From: Bacillota bacterium
GTDB taxonomy: Bacteria > Bacillota > Clostridia > Lachnospirales > Lachnospiraceae
Assembly (NCBI GenBank): GCA_023395555.1
Contig: JAEWYQ010000073.1
Coordinates: forward strand, 62,001-126,000
Direction of reading: 5' to 3'
Length of the DNA stretch: 64,000 nucleotides
A program made the translations under genes and the position numbers. The stretch's first letter is position 1. Each line of letters opens with the position of its first letter. The notes beneath the pieces were generated by a model, which was not told the origin of the DNA, did not search any database, and saw only the letters and a list, made by a program, of their open reading frames with translations. This document shows, piece after piece, positions 1 through 8,477 of this stretch.

Positions 1-1941
1 ATTCTGATAGCTTACGTTTCCAAAATCCACTTCTCCGCCGGTACTGCCATGGTTGATCACAAAGAAATATTCCCCGCTCTCATTCTTTCTTGATGTTATC
101 TCCAGCTCACCTTGGAAATCAAACACCGGAGCCAGCTCCTTCCCGCTGCAGATCTGACGGTACAGGGTATCCAGGAATTCCTGCTCCACCTGGGTGCCGA
201 TATAATAAGCCTGTCCCTTTCCATAGCGGTTCACCGTCACTGCCGGCATTCCCTGGTAGAAATCCTCGCCATACTCCGCAAGCACCTCGGCTCCTTCGGT
301 ATGAAGCAGATCGCAGAGGAAGCCGCTCTCATAAGCTTCCCGGAAGCCCTTCGCAGCCCCGGTCATTCGGATGGTATTCTTCTCCTCGGGGAACATGGCA
401 TCCACTTCTTCCACCCAGAGGCCGAATACCTCTCTCAGAGGGCCGGGGTAGGCCCCGAAGATGCACCTGTCATTCTCGTCGGCATAACCGGTCATATAAG
501 TTGCAACCAGTGTTCCGCCGTTCTTAACAAATTCCTTAAGCCTCTGGGCGATATCTCCCTTAAGCATATACAGAAGCGGCGCGATGATCACACTGTAACC
601 GGAAAAATCCGTAGTCTGCTTCAGAATGTCCACCGGAATATTCTGATAATAAAGGGATTTATAATAGGTATGCACCTGTTCCAGATAATTCATGTCCTTG
701 GTGGGGCCGCTGTTCAGCTCCAGGGACCACCAATTCTCCCAGTCAAAGATAACACCGGCCCTGGAAGAGGTCTTCGCCTTGAGGAACGCTCCGTCCAGCT
801 TCTCCAGCTCTGTGCCCAGGGTCGCACATTCCCGGAAGATTCTTGTATCATTCCTTCCGTTGTGGGATATGAAGGCCCCATGGAACTTTTCCTGCCCCGC
901 CACTGACTGGCGAAGCTGAAAATACAAGCTGCTGTCCGCTCCTCTGGCAAGTCCCTGATAAGCCGCCCGGCGAACCTCGCCCGGCCTTTTCAGCTTGTTA
1001 TAGGGCTGCCAGTTCTGCTGATTGGGGGACATTTCCGCAACCAGGAAGGATTCCCCGTCTCTGGCCGCGCGCATAATATCGAACTTCAACGCCAGGAAGC
1101 TGCGCTCATCCTTGGGAGAGGGGTAGTTGTCCCAGCCTGCAAAGTCCATATGAGGGATCATCTCGAACTGGTTCAGCTTCTTAATGTATCCTGAAATATT
1201 GGAGTAGACCGGAAGGTGGGGTGTCGCCTTTTTCAGAATATGGGCTTCATTATTATAGCACTCAATGGTGGAGGCTGTGACAAAGCGCATATAGTCCAGC
1301 TGAATCCCTGGATTAAACCGATAATCATCATTCAGCTCCGTCGGCAGCATTACTTCCTCAAAGGAGGTCAGCGTTCTGCCCCAGAAGGAGGTATGCCAGC
1401 GTTCGTTCAGCTTCTCCAGTGTACCATACCTCTGCTTCAGCCAGGTGCGGAACTTCTTCTGGCAGTTTTCACAGTAGCAGTAGGTTCCATACTCATTGGC
1501 CACATGCCAGGCAATCAGCCCCGGAAAATCCTTGTAGCGCTCCGACATAGCTGCAGCAATGGCTGCGGCACGCTCACGGTATTTTTCACTGTTGACACAG
1601 AAAAACACTCTCATGCCATGGGTCCTCTTCCGTCCTGCGATATCCACCGGCAGCACCTCGGGATATTTAGCGGACAGCCAGGCCGGCTGGGCACAGGTGG
1701 GGGTTGCAAGAATCACATGGATTTTATTATCCCAAAGCTTCTTCAAGATCTTATCCAGCCACTCAAACCGGTAGACTCCCTCCTCAGGCTCCAGCTTTGC
1801 CCAGGAAAACACCGGAAGAGTTACCGCATTTACCTTGGCTTCCTTCAGCAGCTCCATGTCTTTTTCAATTGTTGCCTCATCCCATTGGTCCGGGTTATAA
1901 TCGCCGCCGAACCAGATGAACGAATTATTCTCTTTCTTCAT
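1..1941 (-). CDS. Beta-galactosidase, GH42 family (3' end cut by window edge)
   Basis: Cytoplasmic glycosidase expected to release terminal beta-galactose from imported oligosaccharides. 647 codons are visible; GH42 enzymes run about 660-690 residues, so only the tail is missing. The N-terminal TIM barrel carries the GH42 signatures: FGGDYNPDQW near residue 11, the acid/base Glu150 in HVANEYG, and the nucleophile Glu303 in VAEMSPNQQNW. A cysteine set (TPTC near 83, YCYCENC near 155) matches the metal-binding cluster of many GH42 proteins. The trimerisation domain follows. The ATG at 1941 is chosen because AAAGGAG lies a few bases upstream. There is no signal peptide. It is the last visible gene of the operon with the LacI regulator (40 bases upstream) and the sugar ABC genes, so the transported sugar is probably a galactoside. 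Family is certain; the exact linkage is not known. Confidence 0.95.
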   Translation of the reverse strand, partial: MKKENNSFIWFGGDYNPDQWDEATIEKDMELLKEAKVNAVTLPVFSWAKLEPEEGVYRFEWLDKILKKLWDNKIHVILATPTCAQPAWLSAKYPEVLPVDIAGRKRTHGMRVFFCVNSEKYRERAAAIAAAMSERYKDFPGLIAWHVANEYGTYCYCENCQKKFRTWLKQRYGTLEKLNERWHTSFWGRTLTSFEEVMLPTELNDDYRFNPGIQLDYMRFVTASTIECYNNEAHILKKATPHLPVYSNISGYIKKLNQFEMIPHMDFAGWDNYPSPKDERSFLALKFDIMRAARDGESFLVAEMSPNQQNWQPYNKLKRPGEVRRAAYQGLARGADSSLYFQLRQSVAGQEKFHGAFISHNGRNDTRIFRECATLGTELEKLDGAFLKAKTSSRAGVIFDWENWWSLELNSGPTKDMNYLEQVHTYYKSLYYQNIPVDILKQTTDFSGYSVIIAPLLYMLKGDIAQRLKEFVKNGGTLVATYMTGYADENDRCIFGAYPGPLREVFGLWVEEVDAMFPEEKNTIRMTGAAKGFREAYESGFLCDLLHTEGAEVLAEYGEDFYQGMPAVTVNRYGKGQAYYIGTQVEQEFLDTLYRQICSGKELAPVFDFQGELEITSRKNESGEYFFVINHGSTGGEVDFGNVSYQN

Positions 1942-1981
1942 TTTCTTCTCCTTTATCTTTTATCTTTATCTATAAGGCCAT

Positions 1982-3010
1982 TTACACATTCAGCCTCTTT
2001 ACACTATTCCTCTTTACAAGACTGGTCTTCAATTCTATTTTTCGAATCCCCTCGGATTCGCCGGATATCATATCCGTAAGCGTATTCACTGCTGCTCTTC
2101 CGATGGCGTACTTGGGAGTCTGGATGGTAGTAAGAGGAGGGTCCAGCATTTCCGACAGGGATATATTATCAAAGCCAACCACGGATACATCCCCCGGTAT
2201 CTGGTATCCCAGCTCCCGCAGAATGCGGATGGCATAAATTGCGATAATATCATTATCTGCAAAAAAAGCTGTGGGCATGTACTTTATAGCCCCAATCCGC
2301 TCCTTCAGTTCCAGAAACGCCGCATCACCGCCGCCGGATGAAAATTCTATGATCCGCTCCTCACCGGCCGCAAGCCGATACTCTCTTGCAGCACGTAAAA
2401 AACCATAATATCGCTCACTAAAGTTATGGGCATTGCCGTTCACATGCAAATAGCCTATATCCCTATGACCCATGGACACCAGGTAGGAAATAGCCAGGCT
2501 TACACCCTGTTCATTATTAATCGCAACACTGTCTATATCCTTTGTTTCCATATAGTTATCAATAATTACCGTGGGAACATGCATCTCTGTAAAGAGGTCC
2601 ATCTGTTCCTCGACCATCTCGGTAGCCAGAAGCAGGAGGCCTTCCATCTGCTCTCCTTTGATTTTGGCCACTTCCGATTGGATCGTACTTGTGTCGGCAT
2701 AGGTTATCATCAGCTTATAGCCGCTGTTCCTTGCCTGTTTCTCCACACCCTCGATGATATCCGAGAATATTTGCGAAAAATAAGGACTTGCCTCCGTATT
2801 GGCACCGTTCTTGCGATATACAAGAAATAGGATTGTTTTTGTTTCCTCCGCTGTCTCCGGCAATAAGTCCTCATATCCCAGTTCCTTAATTAAACTAAAT
2901 ACTTTATTTCTGGTCGCCTCGCTGACCCCGGGCTTGTTATTTAAAACCAGCGAAACACTGGCAGGTGAAATCCCCAGCATCTTCGCAATTTCCTTTGATT
3001 TAAACGCCAT
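1982..3010 (-). CDS. LacI-family transcriptional regulator
   Basis: 342-residue sugar-responsive repressor. The N-terminal helix-turn-helix (residues about 3-25, EIAKMLGISPASVSLVLNNK) is followed by the hinge helix region. A periplasmic-binding-protein-like effector domain then runs to the C terminus (GDVSVVGFDNISLSEMLDPPLTT is the typical late motif). The ribosome site AGGAGG sits 8 bases before the ATG. The gene lies between the ABC permeases and the GH42 gene in the same operon. It also has its own promoter (3048-3076) with CTAAAT repeats between that promoter and the start codon, so autoregulation is likely. The natural effector is inferred to be a galactoside or its breakdown product; nothing in the sequence proves it. 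Confidence 0.95.
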   Translation of the reverse strand: MAFKSKEIAKMLGISPASVSLVLNNKPGVSEATRNKVFSLIKELGYEDLLPETAEETKTILFLVYRKNGANTEASPYFSQIFSDIIEGVEKQARNSGYKLMITYADTSTIQSEVAKIKGEQMEGLLLLATEMVEEQMDLFTEMHVPTVIIDNYMETKDIDSVAINNEQGVSLAISYLVSMGHRDIGYLHVNGNAHNFSERYYGFLRAAREYRLAAGEERIIEFSSGGGDAAFLELKERIGAIKYMPTAFFADNDIIAIYAIRILRELGYQIPGDVSVVGFDNISLSEMLDPPLTTIQTPKYAIGRAAVNTLTDMISGESEGIRKIELKTSLVKRNSVKRLNV

Positions 3011-3021
3011 TTCTCCGCCTC

Positions 3022-3054
3022 CTAAATTCGACTAAATCTTTAAATAAATTTTAG
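3022..3054 (-). promoter_or_regulatory. Candidate LacI-type operator cluster upstream of lacI
   Basis: Three copies of the half-site CTAAAT or its complement lie between the lacI promoter -10 and the ribosome site: CTAAATT at 3022-3028, CTAAATC at 3032-3038, and ATTTTAG at 3048-3054 overlapping the -10 box. The same half-site forms the palindrome at the head of the operon (6268-6292). Shared sites at the regulator's own promoter and at the operon promoter fit autoregulation by the LacI protein. Assignment is inference. Confidence 0.45.
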
Positions 3055-3076
3055 CATTAATTCGGAAGCCTGTCTA
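3048..3076 (-). promoter_or_regulatory. Internal sigma-A promoter for lacI
   Basis: On the minus strand TAGACA (3071-3076) is followed after exactly 17 bases by TAAAAT (3048-3053). Each box differs from consensus by one base. It lies in the 94-base gap between the last permease gene and lacI, so lacI and the GH42 gene can be transcribed separately from the transporter. Confidence 0.65.
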
Positions 3077-3104
3077 CTGTAATCTATCTTTTCTTCCGGT
3101 TAAA

Positions 3105-3911
3105 TTATTTTACCGAGCCCAGAATACCTTCCACAAACTGCTTCTGCAGTAAAAAGAACACCAAGATCATCGGCAGGGTCGATATAATGATTCCCACCAT
3201 AACCATGCCGTAGTCCGGGGTGAATTCCGAAGCCAGGTTGGCAACCGTGAGGGGAAGGGTGAATTTGCTGTTGCTCTGCAGCGCTATGAGCGGCCACATA
3301 TAATTATTCCAGCTGGCCATAAAGGAAAAGATCGCCGCTGCCGAATAGGTGGATTTCATCATGGGCATATAGATGCGGATGAAAATCTGGAGCTCTTTGC
3401 AGCCGTCCACCCTGGCCGCCTGAATGGTTTCCTTCGGAAAGGAGTGGGTATTCTGTTTGAAGAAGAATACTAAAAACGGTGCGCCGATTGCCGGCAGAAT
3501 AATGGAGAGATAGTTATTCAGCAGCTTTACTTGGGCAAACATGCGAAACATGGGGATAATTCTGGCTGCAAAGGGAACCATCATGGATGCAATCAGGATC
3601 ATGAATAATATTTCCCTTCCCCTGGAGGGAAACATTACAAAGGCGTAGCCTGCCAAAGAGCAGATCAGCAGAGAGCTTATTGTAATAATCAGGGCCAGCG
3701 CCATGGAATTCACAAATGCTTTTCCCAGATTTGCCGCCTGAAAAGCATTCTGCACATTGGTAATAAGGTGGCGCCCAAAGGTGAGCTTGCCCATTGTAAT
3801 ATCCTTGGACGAATTAGTCACACTGATGATCATCCACAGAAAGGGGAAGATCGACACAAAGGATACTATAATCAAAAATATATGCCGAAACAGATTCTTC
3901 ACTCGGTTCAT
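3105..3911 (-). CDS. Carbohydrate ABC transporter permease (MalG type)
   Basis: 268-residue inner-membrane subunit of a CUT1-family sugar importer. It has six predicted membrane segments. The cytoplasmic EAA-type loop for the ATPase reads ETIQAARVDGCKELQIFIRI (residues about 160-180), with the usual AARVDGC core. Its first four bases overlap the end of the upstream permease (ATGA), indicating translational coupling. AAGGAG lies upstream of the ATG. It works with the permease at 3908-4783 and the binding protein at 4876-6228. No ATPase gene is in this operon, which is normal for CUT1 systems that share an MsmX-like ATPase. Confidence 0.93.
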   Translation of the reverse strand: MNRVKNLFRHIFLIIVSFVSIFPFLWMIISVTNSSKDITMGKLTFGRHLITNVQNAFQAANLGKAFVNSMALALIITISSLLICSLAGYAFVMFPSRGREILFMILIASMMVPFAARIIPMFRMFAQVKLLNNYLSIILPAIGAPFLVFFFKQNTHSFPKETIQAARVDGCKELQIFIRIYMPMMKSTYSAAAIFSFMASWNNYMWPLIALQSNSKFTLPLTVANLASEFTPDYGMVMVGIIISTLPMILVFFLLQKQFVEGILGSVK

Positions 3912-4783
3912 CGTTCTTTCATGACTCCTTTCTGAATTACGGTGATCACTGCCACAATCAGAAATACCGCATAGGATACTGCCGCTGCATAACCATAGCT
4001 GGGCACATAGTTAAAGGACAGATCATAGATATACTCCGAGATTGTCCGGGTTGCGTTGCCGGGACCTCCGCCAGTCAGGTTAACCACCTCGTCAAATAAT
4101 TGCAGCGTCGAATTCAATGCCATAATGCTGGTCAGGAATACGATGGGACGCAGCAGGGGCGCGGTTATTTTCATAAAGGTCTGCCGGAAATTACAGCCGT
4201 CCAGCTTTGCCGCTTCATAGATGGACCCGTCTATATTTTGCAGCGCCGACAGGAAGAAGATCATATAGTATCCGGTATAACGCCAGATCAATGCCACAAT
4301 GATAACAAATTTTGCCCATCCGGCTTCCAGAACAAAAGCAATCGGTGCGTCGATGAGGTTGATCTTGATCAGAAAATTATTGACAAAGCCATCCACAGCA
4401 AAAATATTTTTAAATAAAATCGAATAGGAGACCATGGAGGTGACACAGGGTAAAAAAATACAGGTCCTGTAGATACCCCTGCCTTTTAATTTCGGATCAT
4501 TGAGCAGCACCGCCACGATCAGAGCCAGCACCAGCATCACCGGTATCTGAATTACCGCATAAAACATGGTGTTTCCAATGGTTGCCCAGAATGTGGCATC
4601 TCCCAGCATTCTTCTGTAATTCGCCAATCCGCGGAAAACCAGGTTGGCACCCTTACCGGTTTTGAAAGACAGGAACAACGCCTGCAGCATCGGTACATAA
4701 CTGAACAGCAATATAAATGCTGAGGCTACAAATACCATGGACCAGCCGTGTAACGCATGTCCCTTTTTATTATTGTATTCCAT
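3908..4783 (-). CDS. Carbohydrate ABC transporter permease (MalF type)
   Basis: 291-residue sugar permease with a first membrane helix at about residues 14-35 (MVFVASAFILLFSYVPMLQA) and five more. The EAA loop is at about residues 190-210 (SIYEAAKLDGCNFRQTFMKI). It forms a heterodimer with the downstream MalG-type permease, to which it is coupled by a 4-base overlap. GGAGG precedes the ATG by about 10 bases. A terminator-like hairpin in the 92 bases between the binding-protein gene and this one probably lowers its expression relative to the binding protein. Confidence 0.93.
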   Translation of the reverse strand: MEYNNKKGHALHGWSMVFVASAFILLFSYVPMLQALFLSFKTGKGANLVFRGLANYRRMLGDATFWATIGNTMFYAVIQIPVMLVLALIVAVLLNDPKLKGRGIYRTCIFLPCVTSMVSYSILFKNIFAVDGFVNNFLIKINLIDAPIAFVLEAGWAKFVIIVALIWRYTGYYMIFFLSALQNIDGSIYEAAKLDGCNFRQTFMKITAPLLRPIVFLTSIMALNSTLQLFDEVVNLTGGGPGNATRTISEYIYDLSFNYVPSYGYAAAVSYAVFLIVAVITVIQKGVMKER

Positions 4784-4835
4784 GCATAATTACCTCCATG
4801 ACGTCACTCTACACTATCTCAAACAATATCTTTAA

Positions 4836-4867
4836 AAAGGGGATTCTACCTTCGTAAAATCCCCTTT
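4836..4867 (-). terminator. Hairpin with U-tract between binding-protein and permease genes
   Basis: Perfect 10-base stem (4836-4845 with 4858-4867, core AAAGGGGATT) and a 12-base loop. On the minus strand it is followed by five T residues. It sits immediately after the binding-protein stop codon and before the permease genes. This fits partial termination, giving excess binding protein over permease. Confidence 0.75.
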
Positions 4868-4875
4868 CACGAAAC

Positions 4876-6228
4876 CTATTCTTGAATTGTCTGGCTGAAC
4901 TGTTCTTCTGCCTTTTGTAAGCTTGCATTCAGATCACTGCCGGCCAGAATGTCCGGAGTTACCGCTAACAATGCCGCCTGTGCTTCCGCCGAATATGCAC
5001 CGGTGTTGACTGCAGGAATTTCCGCAATCCAGCTTGCAAGCGCCTGATTGATTTTTGTTCCGGAGAAGAACGGGTCCTCCGTATTATAGGCTTCTACATT
5101 GGATGCCGGTAAATAGGTTGCCATGATATTCTTTTCTTTTACCAGAGTGTTATATAAGTCGGTACTTTGTCCAAAGGTCTTTGCCAAAAAGTCCGCGGCA
5201 GCCGCAGCATTCTTGCTGTTATTCAGCACAAACCAGCTGGAGCCTCCCTGATTGGATTTATTACTTGCACCGCTGGTGCTTAAGGTCGGAACCGGAGCCA
5301 CCTTCCATAAGCCGCTCTGATCCTGGGCCGCCTTAATAGTGGATGCAATCCAGGAACCACGGATCACGCAGGCAACGTCTCCGCCGTTGATGGCACCCGC
5401 AAATCCGGTCCAATCACTGACTACCTTTACATAATCACTTTCGTTAAAATTCTTAAAGATCTGATAGCATTCCTTTAATGCTTCATTATTAGCAAAGTTG
5501 GGGCTTCCGTCCTCGTTGGTGAACCAGGTTCCGGCAGATTGAAGCATAATCTGAAACTCTGCGATATCGTTTGGATTATAGGTCTGAAGCAAATGTCCTT
5601 TTTCCTTTAACTTCTGTCCAAGTACCTGATATTCCTCCCAGGTAAGGTTCTGCATGTCTTCATCCGTATATCCTGCTTCCTGGATATAATCCGTACGATA
5701 GAACAGGCCGGCCACACCGGTATCAAAGGGCACGCCGTAGCCAACTCCGCCATAGGATACTGCCGCTTTCTTATAGCTTGCAAAGTCATCGTAATTCAGC
5801 ACCCCGTCCATTGCATAAAAAGCACCAGGGTAGGACATCAGATATCCCGGAGCCACCAGATCACTGATGATTACGATATCCGGAAGGTCATCCGTCACAC
5901 CGGAAGCCAATACCGTATGAATCTTTTGAAGACAGTCCCCTTTCGCCATCTCTACAAAATTAACGGTTGCACCGTCATACAGCTTGTCCGCCTCCTGTAA
6001 AGCCAGACCGTTAAAAGATGCATCCCATCCCCACACGGTCAGTTCCACCGGCTCAGCTTGCTCTGCCTGGGAGTCGTCCCCCTTCGGCGCTTCCGTTGCA
6101 GCTGCTCCGGAAGTGGGCGTCGTTCCTTTCTTATCGCCATCTTCCTTGCCATTTTTTGAACCACATCCACCCAATAGAGAAACTACCATGGTGAGGGTCA
6201 GAATAACTGCTAACATTTTCTTTTTCAT
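4876..6228 (-). CDS. Sugar ABC transporter substrate-binding lipoprotein
   Basis: 450-residue family-1 solute-binding protein. It starts with a lipoprotein signal peptide (MKKKMLAVILTLTMVVSLLGGCG), with the lipobox ending at Cys22. A Gly/Thr/Glu-rich linker follows, then the two-lobed binding domain (for example VELTVWGWDASFNG near residue 61 and GDVACVIRGSWIAST near 280). It captures the sugar at the outer face of the membrane for the permeases encoded just downstream. GAGGAGG lies 7-8 bases before the ATG. It is the first gene of the operon and is preceded by a consensus promoter with an overlapping palindrome. Substrate is probably a beta-galactoside because of the GH42 gene, but this is inferred from context. 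Confidence 0.95.
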   Translation of the reverse strand: MKKKMLAVILTLTMVVSLLGGCGSKNGKEDGDKKGTTPTSGAAATEAPKGDDSQAEQAEPVELTVWGWDASFNGLALQEADKLYDGATVNFVEMAKGDCLQKIHTVLASGVTDDLPDIVIISDLVAPGYLMSYPGAFYAMDGVLNYDDFASYKKAAVSYGGVGYGVPFDTGVAGLFYRTDYIQEAGYTDEDMQNLTWEEYQVLGQKLKEKGHLLQTYNPNDIAEFQIMLQSAGTWFTNEDGSPNFANNEALKECYQIFKNFNESDYVKVVSDWTGFAGAINGGDVACVIRGSWIASTIKAAQDQSGLWKVAPVPTLSTSGASNKSNQGGSSWFVLNNSKNAAAAADFLAKTFGQSTDLYNTLVKEKNIMATYLPASNVEAYNTEDPFFSGTKINQALASWIAEIPAVNTGAYSAEAQAALLAVTPDILAGSDLNASLQKAEEQFSQTIQE

Positions 6229-6267
6229 ACTTATCCTCCTCGCAAGTCACATATAAAGTGTTTAAAT

Positions 6268-6292
6268 ATAATTTAGTTAATATCTAAATTAT
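6268..6292 (-). promoter_or_regulatory. Candidate operator palindrome for the LacI-family regulator
   Basis: Inverted repeat with 9-base perfect arms: ATAATTTAG (6268-6276) and CTAAATTAT (6284-6292), separated by 7 bases. It begins about 8 bases downstream of the -10 box, over the predicted transcription start, where a repressor would block initiation. A further AATTTAG half-site lies inside the promoter spacer (6313-6319). Confidence 0.6.
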
Positions 6293-6300
6293 TTACCTTG

Positions 6301-6329
6301 ATTATAGTATTGAATTTAGTATTTGTCAA
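6301..6329 (-). promoter_or_regulatory. Perfect-consensus sigma-A promoter of the sugar ABC/lacI/GH42 operon
   Basis: On the minus strand TTGACA (6324-6329) and TATAAT (6301-6306) are separated by exactly 17 bases. Both hexamers and the spacing match the vegetative consensus completely. Such a promoter is strong and normally needs tight repression, consistent with the overlapping palindrome. The remaining bases of the 6229-6557 gap are AT-rich leader plus the enzyme I terminator. Confidence 0.88.
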
Positions 6330-6480
6330 TACTTTAACTCTGAAATCATAGAATAATTTTTAAATTTCATAATTTTATTGTTGAATTAGTCCAAAAAATG
6401 CTAGTTGCAGGGTTATAGTTATAAATATGACCTAAATTAATTAAGTACAGTTCAGTGTATATGCTAATATTTTTTAGAAC

Positions 6481-6523
6481 GCAAAAATTAAGCTTAGACA
6501 TCTCCTTCCGATGTCTAAGCTTA
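6481..6523 (-). terminator. Rho-independent terminator of ptsI
   Basis: Perfect 13-base stem (6489-6501 with 6511-6523) with a 9-base loop, followed on the minus strand by a T-rich stretch (AATTTTTGC). It lies 35 bases after the enzyme I stop codon and upstream of the next operon's promoter. Confidence 0.88.
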
Positions 6524-6557
6524 CATTTCCTGAGTTTATATTCCAGACCTTCGCAAC

Positions 6558-8270
6558 TCAGATAATCCTCCGGCTTCTCAGCACCTCTTCCACTTCTTTT
6601 GCTGTTACCAGTGAGAATATCTCCTCTGTCAGCTTCTCACAGTCTGCTTTCGATAATTTCTGTATCCCGCTCCTTGTGAACAGAATGGACAGCGGGGACA
6701 TGCTGAGCTCATCCAGTCCCAGTCCCACCCAGACAGGAAGCAGCAACGGATCCGCCGCGGCCTCTCCGCAAATTCCCGCCCAGATTCCATTTTCATGGGC
6801 GCTCTCTGTGATTTTCCGTATAAAGCGCAGTACTGCCGGGTCATATTGGGAGTATAAATGGGCAACCTTCTCATTCATACGGTCCACCGCCATGGTGTAC
6901 TGGATCAGATCATTGGTTCCGATGCTGAAGAAATCCACCTCCCTGGCAAATACATCCGCCATAAGCGCTGCGGCGGGGGTTTCCATCATCATGCCGACGG
7001 GCACCTTTTCATTAAAGTCAATTCCCTCAGCCCTTAATTCGGCCTTGGCTTCCTCTACCATTTCCTTGGCCCGCCGAAGCTCCTCCACGGAGACAATCAT
7101 GGGAAACATAATATGGATATTTCCGAAAGCACCGGCACGAAGCAGGGCCCGGAGCTGAGTCTTCCAGAACGGCTTCCGATCCAGGCAAAGACGGATGGCA
7201 CGATAGCCCAGGAATGGATTCTCCTCCTTGGGGATGCCCAGATAATCCACTTCCTTGTCCCCGCCGATATCCAGGGTCCGGATCACGACCGGACCGCCCT
7301 GGAGCTTTTCGGCAACCGCTTTATATGCTTGAAACTGCTCTTCCTCATCCGGCGCTCCGGTTCGGTTCATATACAGGAATTCCGTCCGAAACAGTCCGAC
7401 GCTGTGCCCGTCCTGGCGGACTACCATATCGGCATCCTCCGGGGATCCGATGTTTCCTGCCAGAAGAATTTCATGTCCGTCTTTTGTAATGGATTTGGTT
7501 CCCTTAAGCTTCTCCAGCTCCTGCTTCTTCCTGGCGGCAGCCTCCTGCTTCTTTCTATATTCCTGCAAGACCGCCTCATCCGCCTCCAGCTCGATCACGC
7601 CGTTCTCGCCGTCAAAAGCCAGGAGCTCTCCGTCCCGTACCCGTTCCATGATACCAGGAAAGACCACAAAGGGGATGCCGAGAGTCCTGGCTATAATCGC
7701 AGCATGGGAGGTGGGGCCTCCGGTCTCATTAATAATTCCCAGAACAAATTCCGGATTCATCTGGGCTGTATCGGAGGGCGCCAGATCCTCAGACAGAAGG
7801 ATCACAGGCTCCGTTAATCCCGCAGCCGCGCCTCCTTCCCTTCCCAGGAGAAGCTCCTGGACTCTCCGGCTGATGTCCTTGATGTCCATGGCTCTTTCCC
7901 GCATATAATCATCGTCCATGGCCTGAAAGATCTCCATTAGTCCGTCCCGAACCATTTTTACTGCCCATTCCGCATTACAGAGGTGCTCCTCGATGGCATT
8001 CTCCACCCCGGTAATGAATTCCACATCATCCAGCATCTGAATATGCGCCAGGAATATGGAGGCCTCATGGTGTCCCTTGGCGCGAAGCATCTTCTCATAG
8101 ATATCCTCCAGCTGGCTGATGGCCCTGTCTTTCGCTGTATGAAATCGTTCCTTCTCTTTCTCCGTATTCTCAATCCTTCGCAGGCTTATTTCCTCGGAGG
8201 CGTTTTTCCTCAGCAGTGCTTTTCCAATTGCTATTCCCGGTGAAATAGGCTTTCCTTTTAATACCGCCAT
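6558..8270 (-). CDS. ptsI: Phosphoenolpyruvate-protein phosphotransferase (PTS enzyme I)
   Basis: 570-residue cytoplasmic enzyme, a usual length for enzyme I. It transfers phosphate from phosphoenolpyruvate to HPr, the first step of PTS sugar import. The N-terminal HPr-binding and phosphohistidine domains contain the phosphorylated His189 in GGPTSHAAIIART. The C-terminal PEP-binding TIM barrel has TLDIGGDK, GLFRTEFLYM, FSIGTNDLIQY and AGICGEAAAD. CGGAGGGA precedes the ATG. The gene stands alone: no ptsH (HPr) or crr gene is adjacent, and it sits between two ABC-type sugar operons. It has its own promoter and terminator, so it is transcribed as a single gene. Confidence 0.97.
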   Translation of the reverse strand: MAVLKGKPISPGIAIGKALLRKNASEEISLRRIENTEKEKERFHTAKDRAISQLEDIYEKMLRAKGHHEASIFLAHIQMLDDVEFITGVENAIEEHLCNAEWAVKMVRDGLMEIFQAMDDDYMRERAMDIKDISRRVQELLLGREGGAAAGLTEPVILLSEDLAPSDTAQMNPEFVLGIINETGGPTSHAAIIARTLGIPFVVFPGIMERVRDGELLAFDGENGVIELEADEAVLQEYRKKQEAAARKKQELEKLKGTKSITKDGHEILLAGNIGSPEDADMVVRQDGHSVGLFRTEFLYMNRTGAPDEEEQFQAYKAVAEKLQGGPVVIRTLDIGGDKEVDYLGIPKEENPFLGYRAIRLCLDRKPFWKTQLRALLRAGAFGNIHIMFPMIVSVEELRRAKEMVEEAKAELRAEGIDFNEKVPVGMMMETPAAALMADVFAREVDFFSIGTNDLIQYTMAVDRMNEKVAHLYSQYDPAVLRFIRKITESAHENGIWAGICGEAAADPLLLPVWVGLGLDELSMSPLSILFTRSGIQKLSKADCEKLTEEIFSLVTAKEVEEVLRSRRII

Positions 8271-8329
8271 AAATCTGTCCCTCCGTTTCTTTTTCCTTAC
8301 ATTGCTGGCAGCATATACCCTTTCCTTTA

Positions 8330-8358
8330 AGTATAAACAGGATTCTTCCCCAGGTAAA
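8330..8358 (-). promoter_or_regulatory. Promoter of ptsI
   Basis: On the minus strand TTTACC (8353-8358) and TATACT (8330-8335) are 17 bases apart, 60 bases upstream of the ptsI ATG. The -35 box immediately follows the T-rich tail of the preceding operon's terminator, so the gap is very compact. Confidence 0.55.
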
Positions 8359-8365
8359 GCAAAAG

Positions 8366-8407
8366 AAAATGAGTTTTGTCCACTCTGTTTGTGACAAAAC
8401 TCATTTT
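8366..8407 (-). terminator. Terminator of the second sugar ABC operon
   Basis: Perfect 15-base stem (8366-8380 with 8393-8407, arms AAAATGAGTTTTGTC) and a 12-base loop. The 3' arm on the minus strand ends in four T residues and is followed by CTTTTGCTTT. It lies about 70 bases after the stop of the last permease gene. Confidence 0.85.
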
Positions 8408-8477
8408 GTTTCTGTATTCAAAGGAAAAGGTGGATAAGCTGGAAAGCCTCATAATTCTTTCTCCTTTGATCGGATGC

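Noticed and set aside
112..2079. Plus-strand frames at 112-906 and 1216-2079
   Set aside because: Antisense to the GH42 gene, which carries both catalytic glutamates in frame.
7113..7817. 234-codon frame on the plus strand
   Set aside because: Antisense to ptsI; no recognisable domain or start signal.
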